From the NCBI GenBank assembly GCA_009760885.1, contig CM019696.1, positions 49,592,574-49,656,573 on the forward strand: a DNA stretch of 64,000 bases, written 5' to 3'. The DNA is from Achatina immaculata (taxonomy: Eukaryota > Mollusca > Gastropoda > Stylommatophora > Achatinidae). This document shows, piece after piece, positions 14,301 to 26,300 of the stretch. The notes under the pieces were generated by a model, which worked only from the letters and a program-made list of their open reading frames with translations, was not told where the DNA came from and ran no database searches. The number at the start of each line of letters is the position of its first letter. Within the stretch, counting starts at the first letter, position 1. The translations under genes and the position numbers were made by a program.

Positions 14301-17300
14301 AAAGCTTGACATAGAAAAATTACCAGATTGCTAAATGACATCTATAACAGTAACTACATCTCATCAGACCTTTTGCAATCAGTTTTCATTGCCCTACCAA
14401 AGAAACAAGGTGCAGTTGAATGTGAAGACCATCGAACCATTAGTCTTATGAGCCATGTTACCAAAATCTTGCTTCCTATTGTCATGAGAAGAGTCAGGGG
14501 CAAAATAAAACCAGAAATCGCTGAAGAACAGTTTGGCTTTGTTGAAAGAAAAAGCACAAGTAATGCCATATATATATTGAGAACATTGATGGAAAGATCA
14601 ACAGAAGTAAGGACAGCCCTAATGCCATATATATACTGAGAACATTGATGGAAAGATCAATAGAAGTAAGGACAGCCGTATACTTATGCTTCATAAACTA
14701 CTGTAAAGCATTTGATAAAGTGAGACACACAGAAATTATGGAAGACATCAACGCAGATGAGAAAGATCTGAAACTCATCAAAAACATTTACTGGCAGCAA
14801 TCAGCAGCAACGAAGGTTGAGAACCAAATAGGAGCATTCCAAGACCTAAAATTGGAAGTGAGACAAGGATGTGTTCTATCTCCTGACTTCTTCTCCTCGT
14901 ATAGTGAAAACATAATGAGAAATATAGAGAGCTTGCCAGGAATATCAATTGGCGGGTACAACCTTAACAACTTAAGATATGCAGACGACACAGTTCTGAT
15001 TGCTAAGATTGAAAGGGAGCTACAGGCTCTTCTGGACATCGTGGTTCATGAAAGTAAAAGTAAAGGTCTCAGTCTCAATAAAAAGAAGACTGAAGTGATG
15101 GTCATCTCAAAGAAAAGAATACCACCAAAATGTAGCATTACCATCGATGGCACAGAACTGAAACAAGTTGATAGATTCAAATATTTAGGAACAATTATAA
15201 CAGCTGATGGAAAATGTCACAATGAAATAAAAAGCAGACACGGTCAGGCCAAGTCAGCATTCCATAAAATGAAAAACATCTTGTGCAACAGATCCATATC
15301 AATGGAAACAAGATTCCGAGTACTTAAATGTTACATCAAGCCAATTTTGTTTTATGGATGTGATGCATGGTCCATGAATAAGAGAGTACAGTGAGAAATG
15401 GAGGCCATGGAAATGTGGTTCATAATAAGGATGTTAAAGGTACCATGGACAGCTAAGAAAACCAATGAAGAAGTCTTAAGAGAGGCTGGATTTAAAAAGC
15501 AAATTACAGCAAAGATCAAAGGCAGACAAGCAAGATTTGTAGGACATTTTCTGAGAAAAGGAAAATTGGAACACATTGTGGCAACTGGAAAAAATGAGGG
15601 AAGAAGAGACAGAGGAAGACAGAGAGAGAAGTTATTGGATGGGCTGTCAGTGTGGCTAGGAAGAAAGTCACCAGCAGATCTCATAATCAAGTCTAAAGAC
15701 AGGGAATTATGGAGAGAAATGATTGTCTACACATGCGGCACGGCACTTGCTTAACTGAATGATGATTATAATGTTCCTGATGATAAGGATAAAGCGACAA
15801 CATACGCAGTTATTATGGCTTTCTCTTTTTCCTAGGACGTACATAAAATCCCAATGAGTGGCACATCGACCATCTCTACTTTGTTCGCCAAACTTATTCC
15901 CCAAGACTTTTTTCATTAAATTCTGTGTACCAACCTTTATTTACCAAACCTTGCCCACCAAACTTTATTTACCAAACCTTGCCCACCAAACTTTGTTTGC
16001 CAAACTGTTTTAAAATAACCTGTTTTTATGGAGAACTTTATTTTTAAAAAAATGATGGAAATCTGGCTTTCGTTCATCAGACATCCATGGAAGTAATTCT
16101 GGTGGAAGATCTTTAGATTTAGCATGAAAAGTCCTGAACACTGAATAGTAATAGTATAAGAATGAGGACAAGGAGGAGTAGCTGAAGAAGAAGAGAAAAA
16201 GAAGTAGAAGAAGACAAATAAGGAAAGAAATGATGTGACACAGTACAATACTCATCCTTAGGAATGCTACACTAGTCTCTCTAAGACTTACATCACATTT
16301 CTTGGTACTGCATAACAATGGGATCTGGAAAGGACCTGTCTTTGTAAGGAACATAACCTCTCCTTTCAATTCCACATTTATCTGTAGATGATAACAATAA
16401 TGATGATGATAACAGTTTTAAAGTTAATGAATTTAGAATATTTGCTAGAAAGGGTATATTCTATTGTTACAATTGTTGAAAACTATGTTAAAAATCCAAA
16501 AACTGCCAGTTTCCAGTTTTCATGACAAAGGCTCAGAAACTATGTACCGTCATCAAATTGTGCATGAACTGCATTAAAGAAGATGAAAATAAAAACTGAA
16601 TAATACAACTTTCAAACAATATCAATTCAAAGCTTTTTTTTTTTTTTTTTTTGCAATAACAAATCATATCCACTTTCAAACACATATGAAATATTGAATA
16701 ATCTATCACTACACGGGCTGAGAAACACATAAATGCCTTTGAATGTAAATGCTACAGAAGAGTTCTTCAAATATCGTGGACACAAAAAAGAACAAATATA
16801 TCTATACTATAAGAGCTTAATATTGAAGAAGGCTGGCTAGTAAAGAGGATTAAAGAGAGAAAACTTAACTATTTTGGACTAAACGTCATGATAATTTAGA
16901 GAAGACCGTATTGGAAGGATACATTCATTCACTCATTTGCATGTCCCTTGCGGAACTTTGCCTCCCAAATAGCACTCCTGTAGGCCTCTCGGTTGTAAGC
17001 AAGATGGCCTGCTGCTGACACATCCATTTGCAGATTGTCAACGATGTCTTGCAGCCATCTTCGTTTTGGTCTTCCTCTTTTTCTTTTTCTCATTATGTAT
17101 CCTTCCAATATGGTCTTCTCTAAATTATCATGACGTTTAATGTGTCCAAAATATTTCAGTTTTCTCTCTTTAATCCTCTTTACTAGCCAGCCTTTTTCAA
17201 TATTAAGCTCTTGTAGTATAGATATATTTGTTCTTTTTTGTGTTCATGATATTTGGAGAACTCTTCTGTAGCATTTACATTCAAAGGCATTTATGTGTTT

Positions 17301-20300
17301 CTCAGCTGTTTTGTTAAGTGTCCACGTCTCACAGGCATATGTTGCGATGGGAAAGATGCATGCCCTTAAAAATCTTATTTTTGTAGTTTGTCTGCTCCTT
17401 TCCACAGATTCTTTATTTCTTTTACTTTCTGAAGAGCGATAGATGTCCTCCTTTTAATTTCCCTCACTGTATCTCCATTATTAGTTAATAATGATCCAAG
17501 ATATTCAAAACTCTCCACTTCTTCCAATTTTTCCTCACTGATATATATTTCAGCTGCCTTGTTTGTTTTGTCAGTTGTCATCAATTTAGTTTTCTTTGCA
17601 TTAAGATAGAGGTTCTGCTCTTCGCTGTTCTTACGGACTGACATAATTAGTTTTTCCATTCCTCTTTGTGTTGTGGACAGTAACACTGTGTCATCAGCAT
17701 ATCTAATCTCTGGTATTTCATAACCTCCAATTGTTATGGCATCGTAATATTCTTTGTCTACATCTTCTCTAACATTCCCCATTATATTTTCAGTATACAA
17801 GTTAAATAAGTAAGGTGACAATATGCACCCCTGACGGACCCCTTGTTTTATGTCAAACCAAGTTGTTGTTTCATCATTTATTCTTACTGCCGCTTGTTGG
17901 TCTAGATACAGCAGTGATGTTAGTTGTGTTAAATGTGTTGGAAATCCCATTTTTTCCATTATTTCCCAAAGTTTCTGGTGTTGTACACAATCAAATGCCT
18001 TTGAGTAGTCTATAAAGGATAAATATAGATTCACATTAAACTCTCTGCATTTCTCTATTATTAATCTTAGATTGAATATATGATCTCTTGATCCTCTTCC
18101 TTACCTGAAACCAGCTTGGACCATATTGACTTCTTCTTCTATTTTCTTCCGAAGGATACATAATGGGAAAAATAAAAAGAGGAAGACCAAAATGAAGATG
18201 GCTGCAAGAAATCATTGACGATCTCAAATGGGTGCAGCAGTGGCAGCCCATCTTGCTCACAACTGAGAGGCCTACAGGAGTGCTGTTTGGGAGGCAAAGT
18301 TCCGCAAGGGACATGCAAATGAATGATGATGACACGGGCAGGTTTTTGTTTTTTGTTGCCAAAATAGTAGAACAAGCCAGTATTTCTGATAATGATTGTA
18401 GTAGACATTAATTTCTTATGTAATTCTGAAAAACATCTTCTAGGAGATTCAAAACAAAAAAAAAAAAAAAGATTCTTAAAATCTTTTGAAAAATAAATTT
18501 CTCATAACAGTTAAGCAGTGAAATCTTGATTTTCAGTGTTCAAACACCAGATTACATAAACCTGGAAGTTTGCTGCCAGAACAAAGTTCATGGTTCTTTT
18601 AAGATTCTGGTGGCACCCTGGCAGCACCAGGTTATAATTCTGCAGCTAGCATTCCATGGCCAGGCCTGGTTATGAAGATCTGAATATGTTTGGCATTCTC
18701 AGCGCATAGGTTCTGAAATCTGTGTTCTGCTTCCACTGAAGTATTTTGTGTCAAATATTTTGAACCAGCAGAGGTGGTCAAAAAGTCTAAGCCAACCAGT
18801 TCTTAATATGAGAGGCATTCTAAAAGTTAGCTTACAAGGTATGTAAAGTCCATAAAAGTGATGCTGGACTAACGGGCATGGTTGTGGTATGTTCCATATT
18901 CATCAGCTGGCAACACCATGCCAGATGGCAGCACTGTGAAGCACCTTCTAGGCAGCACCCGTCAGTTAAAGATGGAGGGTTGACTGGAGCAGTGGTCCAA
19001 ACAGGAGGTTCATTCTGTGATAGGATTTCTGAACATGAAGCAGGTACAAGCTGTGGAAATTCATCATCAGTTCGTGGAAGTCTATGTAGACAGTGTGATG
19101 AGCTGACAGCATGTATCAAAATGTGCAGAATTTTGAACTTGGCAAGGGACAATCAATGATGTAGCACAGAGTGGCAGACCCATGACAGCAGGTATGGCAG
19201 CAAACACAATGTATTTCGAACATGCAGTATTAGAGAACAGATGAGTGATTGTGAATGAACTGAAGCATGATTTGAGCCTGTCACATTGGGAGCAGTGTCC
19301 AGAATGACTATGCAACTGGGATTTCATAAAATGTATGCATAAGTGCTATAATCCCTTTATTAGGACCACAAGGGAAAAAAGAATGGCATATATTCTGTCA
19401 TTCCTATAAAAAATATGCTATTCACAGCCAAGACTTTCTGGAAAGAAATGTCACCAGTGACGAGACATGAGTTTACCACAACACCTGAGAAGTGAAGTGA
19501 GTATGCATGGAATGGAAACATCTGGGCTCCCCATGAACCAGGAAAGTCAAAGTCATGCCACCTATTGGGAAACTGATAGCTACCACGTTCTGAGATCAGA
19601 AAGGTGTGTTGTTGGTTGATTTCCTAGAAAGTGGAACAATAATTAGTGCACTTGTGTATGATGAAACACTGGGATGTTTACAAGCTGTAAAGGACGTCGT
19701 CATCCTGGGCTGTTGAGAAAAAGTGTTGCTTCCTCCAAGAAAACACTCGCCCACACACAGCCGCTTTGATCTGGAAACTCTTGCACCAATTTCAATGGGA
19801 GAATTTGGACCATCCACCATGCAGTCCCAATCTGGCACCAAGTGGTATTCACCTCTTCCCAGCTCTCTACGAACATTTTGGTTGAAATATTTCAGATATC
19901 AGAGTGATGAGAATGTCACAACAGTGGAAACATGGTGGCTTTAAGTCCAGGAAACTACATTTTATGAGATGATCATCAAAAAGCTAGTCCTACACTTAGA
20001 TAAATGCCTCTATCATCATGGCAACTGTGTGTAAAAATAGGGCATTCATCATAGAACACAGCATACAGTTTGTTATGTCAAGGTAAATTTTGCCACTAAA
20101 GTAATATCCCTTGTATATCTCGTTTTTGTTGACCCTCATACAAACAGGATGATTTGTCAATGTCTCTGTATAAATTATCATTTCAAATGTGTCATCACAT
20201 CTAAATTAATTCATTTTCGAGCAATAACAACTCATTTTCAGCAAAATACAGCTTTTAAGAACCAAAATTCTGGTGTAATTCCTCATCTTCCAGCACTTGA

Positions 20301-23300
20301 TATTTGTGCAAAATAACAAAATAACACAATAACAAAATAACAAAATAACAGTGCTGCACAGGTATCATTTTCAGAGTCTGATAAGACATTTTACCTGAAA
20401 AATGATTAGGATCTGCTTTTTTAGAGAAAAACTGGTCTGATGACACAAGAGGGTAATTCAGTCAACATATTTGAAAAATGTAATCATTTAGTAGCAGAAA
20501 AAAAATCATCTGAATGTTAAATGAGCATGACCATCAATTGTCTGTGGTCAGTCATGGTTGAAGTGCAAATAAATTAACTAACTTGGAACTGCCATTTTGT
20601 TAAGAATGGACACATAAAAAACTTTTGTAAAAACGCTACAGACTGGGATGAAAAGAGAAAAAAGATTCAGAGATATGAGACAGAAAAATCACTAAAGAAA
20701 ACAAGGAGGAATAATTTTTAAATAAATTCATAGGCTGGGGCTGAATAAACCTATTTCCAGAACTCACCATTGGCTTAAATGTCACTGTCATTTCACATGT
20801 CATGCCTGCTGACATCAGGCCCGGAGGCTGAAAGCTGTGAGAGTTAAAAAAAGGAAATGAATTCAATTACATTCGCTCTCTTTATTCTCTCTCTCTCTTT
20901 ACTAGCAAATGATAAATATTTTTTGGTGAAAATAATGTAGCACTAAGATAGTTATTTTATGGTGCCTAATGAAATGGTCTCTTTAGTTTTAATTAAAAGA
21001 CTAAAGATACAATTTTGGAATGCTTTTCCTAAGAAGTTTAAGCTGGATTTGAAGGTGCTGCCTGGAGAACTCCTTCATGTCATTAGAGCAGTTTTGTTTT
21101 TTTTTAAATAAATTCAAAAATATTTTTGAGGTCAAAACTCTGTTAAAGGGTATTTTCTGGGTTAATGAAAAACTGCGCCATTAGAAATAAACCAACTCTT
21201 CTTCATCTCATTTTTTTGTACTAAAACTTACTGGAATTTGTACCTTTCTACCAATATGAAATATTTACCACATTTCACATGCCTGTATGAAATATTTACC
21301 ACTACACTTCATATGTTTGTATGAAATATTTACCACTACACTTCACATACAGTCAAACTGAAAACAATAAGAACCAGACATTTCAATGACATTGTATTTG
21401 TTACAGTTTACCTGTTTCAATGATTTGTTACTGTTTAACTGAATCAACATTTAGTAACACAAATATGTCTGGCTCTTTTCTTTTTGTTCATAAAAAAATA
21501 AAGGATTAATGGCTTATGTCACTATTATCTTAACTGTTTCTAAAACTAAAATTTTTTTTTTTTTTTGGTTCCAGCTGTGGTATACGTTCTGTTTTAAACC
21601 ATCAATTCTGAGCAATGAACATTCTGAGAACACATGTCGTGTGTGTACCGAGCAAAGAGAATGTAACAGGTAAAAAGGTAAAATCTCTGTTTCCATGTCA
21701 TTTAGGCATGCTGGGAATTCGGTGTTAGGCACATATTTCCAAGACCATCTGCACATGAAAGTGTGATGTGGTCAGTATCATGTCTGGCTGCATTTACCTT
21801 CCCAGACTTCTCTTGTAACATATTTTTAGAGGCCGGGTGGACCCCGGGGCCTTCTTGCTGTGGGTGGCACTAGAAAAAAAAACTCCCACTGCTGAGACTT
21901 GAACCCAGTACCACTGGATCAGTGGATCAAGTGCCTAGCCACTCAGCCAAGCAGGCTGCCAAAACAGGATGTAATGGTCAGTTTACTTTCATTCAGGCTA
22001 TTTAGAAAATACTGAAGGAAAAAAAAAACAAACCTTATCTTGATGAAATCTTTCAGAACATCTGAGATATCCACAAACTTGATAGAGTTCACTGTGTATG
22101 TCACATTTGTCAACAGGACTTTCTTCTTGTATGACTTGCCTACTGTGAAGTCCTACAGTTAGAGCAGTATGAAATATATGGGCTAATGTGCTATATCTAA
22201 ATGAAACATACAGGCCAATATGCTAAATTATATATGCAGGAAACTCTCTACCGTAGAGAGCGGAACAACAACACAACTCCTTCAGATCATCAGAGGAAGT
22301 ACCCCCCTCAGACAAGTGTTTCGGCCCTTTAAACTCCTGACACTCTAAGGGGGGGTGGGCCCCTCTGGGTCATGACTCCCAGAGGTCTTGTGAGTATAAA
22401 TTAATATAGACTTTATGGGTCTATATAGGCTAAATTAAAATATTTACACATTATGAAATTGCAAACAAAAATAAAACAAGTACAGATGAGTGAGATGTTG
22501 AGAAGGATTACATACAAAAAGCATAATACATCACTTTTATCGTCTGAAACATTAGCTGTCTCTTTTTTAATAAACCCATTATATATTCATTCATTCAGAT
22601 TTCTGAGCCATTGCAGCTCATTGCTGCGGACAAGACATGTCTCCATTCCTCTCTGTTCTTAGCCTTTTCCAGCCAAATGTCCACTCCGATGGCTCATAGT
22701 TCATCTTCCTAGTTGTCACATCACCGTTGTCTCAGTCTGCCTCTTGGCCTCTCTCCTTTAATCACTTCTGTATAAGCCTTTTTTGTCTGTCAGTTCTTGT
22801 CCATCCTCTCTAAGTGTCTGAGCCAGTTCAATCTGTTGTTTCACAGCAGTAGTTTTAAGTGGAGACTGGAACAGCATGTGTATTTCTTTGTTAACTCTAA
22901 TTTTCCGTTCTTGTGATGTAATACATCAATTATATCATCTGAAACATTAGCTGTCTCCTTTTTAATAAACTCATTTTATATATATATATCTCTTCACTGG
23001 TCTCTCATGGCAAAGGTCGGGGGTTCGAATCCGGCGGGAGGCACCCCAGTCACCCAGCTGTAGAAATGGGTACTCGACTTCTTCTGAAGTTGGGGAAGGA
23101 AAGGCGGCCAGGCGTGATACTGACCATATCACCCTCTAGTGTGCTGACAGGTCAAGGAAAATATGGGCACTAACACCATATCCCTATGTGCCTCTAAGGC
23201 ACGACAGGATTACCTTTACCTTTTTTTTTTTATATATATCTTACATCCTTCCTGTGCCGCTAAATCACATAGGGCTCGCATAGTTGTTTGCCAAGTTTTC

Positions 23301-26300
23301 CTGTTTTCGGCGAGTTTTTCAGCTTCATCAAGGATTTTATACCCACTAAACTGGCTTCTCTTAACAATGTCCTCTTTAGAGTTTCATGTGGTCGACCTCT
23401 TTTTCTTCGGCCTGTTGTGCTCCACTTGATAGCTTGTTTTGGTATTCTCTGATTGTTTCTTCCCATCACATGGCCTACATATGTCCATCTTCTTTTCTGA
23501 TCACCCATGAGACAATTTGTTGTTTGCTTATCTGTCTTATATCTGTGTTCTTAAATTCATTCCACTTTATACCAAGTATTTTCCTGAGGCATTTGTTTTT
23601 AAAATAATCTAATTTCTTGTCTATTTCTTTAGTTGATATCCAGCTTTTACATGCATAAATAAGGGTGGATATCACATTTGAATTGAATAATCTTAACTTG
23701 GTTTTTGTGCTTATAACTTTTGAATTCCATATGTTTTCAAGATTTTTGAAGGACAATGCTGCTTTTGCAATTCTAATTCTAACTTCCTTCCTGGTGTCAC
23801 CATCCTGGTCTGTGTAGTTGCCAAGGTATGTAAATTAGTTTACTTCATCAACAACTGTTCCTTCTATGTATAACTTTCCTTCGTGATTAATGAGAAATTT
23901 CATAATTTTTGTTTTGTCTTTGTTAATTTCAAGACCTATTGTGCTAGCCATGGAAGACTAGGAATCAGTTTTTTTCCTGTATAGATTTCACATTGTCACT
24001 GATAAGAGTTATGTCATCTGCAAAATCAAGATCTTCTGGTTGGGTACCAGGTCCCATGTACCCAATCAATGGCTGTTTTACTAGTACAGCATCTTTTCAT
24101 TATAAAGTCTATAGCATGTGTGTGTGCGTGCGTGCGTGCGTGTGTGTGTGTTTGTTTGTTTGTTAATATTTTATAACATGTGAAATACTTCTGTAAGAAA
24201 ACTTTGATAAGGATTACAATGTCAAAACTGGTTACTCCAAAGAATCTTTGACAAAAGATAGAAAAGATTTAACTAATGTTAAAAAATAAATAAATGAAAA
24301 TGACATGCCACTCAGTGAAGCCTCTAGATCTTACCTTGAAATGAATGACACTTGGCTTGCTGTAGAACGGATGCTTAGAGTATCCTTTACCTGGTACCTG
24401 TGTGGTAACAATTCGATCCTTTAACTTGTCTAGGGTTCTCTTCAGTATCTCCTGAAATTCAATCAATCACAGCTTCTACAACAGTGTGAGACACAGAGAA
24501 ACAGACAAGATGGTCAGTCAGACAGTCATTTGCATGTCCCTTGCAGAATTTTGCCTCTTGTAGGCCTCTTGGTTGTCAGCAAGATGCCCTGCTGCTGATG
24601 CAATCATTCACAGATCAACAACGATGTCTTGCAGCCATTTCACCTTGCTCTTCTTCTCTTTCTTTTTCCCATTATGTACTCTTCCAAGACTCTCTTCTCT
24701 AAATTATCATGATGTTTAAAGTGTCCAAAATATTTAAGTTTTTCTGTTAATTTTCCTTACTAAGCCAATCTTCTTCAATATTAAGTTCTTGTAGTATGGA
24801 TATACTTGCTCTTTTTTGTGTCCATGATATTTGAAGAACTCTTCTGTGGCATTTACATTCAAAAGCATTTATTAAATGTCCAGGTCTCACAGGCATATTT
24901 GCAATGGGAAAGATGCATGCCCTTAAAAATCTTATTTTTGTAGTTCTGTCTGTTCCTCTCCACAGATTCTTTAGTTGTTTTATTCTTTGAAGAGCGACAG
25001 ATGTCCTCCTTTTAATTTCCTTCATTGTATCTCCATTATTAGTTAGCAATGATCCAAGATATTCAAATCTTTCCATCTCTTCCAATTTTTCCTTATTGAT
25101 ATATATTTCAGTTGACTTATTTGTTTTGTCAGTTGTCATCAATTTAGTTTTCTTTGCATTAAGATAGAGGTTTTGTTCTTTACTATTCTTACGGACTGAC
25201 ATAATTAGTTTTTCCATTCCTTTTTGTGTTGCGGATAGTAATACTGTGTCATCAGCATATCTAATCTCTGGTATTTCATAACCTCCAATTTTTATGGCAT
25301 CATAATATTCATGTCTACATCATCTCTAACATTCTTCATTATATTTTCAGTATACATGTTAAGTTAGTAAGGCGACAATATGCACCCCTGATGGACCCCT
25401 TGTTTTATGTCAAACCAAGTTGTTGTTCCACCATTTATTCTCACTGCTGCCTGTTGTTCTAGATACAGCCATGATATTAACTGTGTCATGTGTGTTGGAA
25501 ATCCCATTTAGACAAGATGGACAAGACAGATACTGTTACAGGACAATTCCTGATCTAGATCTAGTACAATAGGAACACCAGAAGAAGGGGAAAAGGATAT
25601 GAAGGGGGGGGTATTTACTTGGAAAAAGAAATGTAGAAAGAAGATTACTATGTAAACTTCAGAGCTGAGAAATACTGGAAGAAACTGACTATTTTTCAAA
25701 ACTGACTGTCCAAGTCAGGAGAGTTGAAATTAGGCAATGGTCAGAGTGATCTTTCTAAGCTTAGGAAGATTTGAAAAAAATTGGTTGAAGGTCTAAATAA
25801 AAACAGAAGTTGACAATGGTAAAAAAAAATGTGCCAAGGAGAAGCTAGTCTTTACCCATAATCTTTCAGCTCAACCAAAATAAATTATCTTGTGCTCTTC
25901 TTCTTAGGCCACCATATTCTTGTATTTTCTTGGTAAATGCCATGTTTCAGAAGAAATCTCTGAAGGAACAAAGAAAATGAATACACTCATTTCATCAAGA
26001 GAAATGGGAATCCACATGGCAAAATAAGCATGGGAATGATCCAAAGAGACATGGAGACGTACAGAAGATGAAATACTGGTAAACAAAAAGACTGACGTGG
26101 GAGACAGCCACAAAAGTGGAAATCTCTTGCTATTAACAGCCCTGGGTATCTTGGACACTGAAAGAACAAGAAAGAGAGATTAGAAATGAAGCCTGTCTAG
26201 ACTGTACAGTGGGGGAATATTTTTTGTCCTGCTGTATAAACAGGAGAAATAACAAACAGGAAAACAACTAAAGAAATAGACAAGAAATTAGACTCTTTTG

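Noticed and set aside
17375..18034. Intact reverse transcriptase gene, possibly domesticated
   Set aside because: The 219-codon stretch keeps YADD but lacks its N-terminus and shifts frame on both sides. Other copies of the family nearby show it is a truncated LINE.
21828..21964. Functional tRNA gene
   Set aside because: Boxes A and B are present, but the acceptor and anticodon stems do not pair and the sequence continues into a SINE body.
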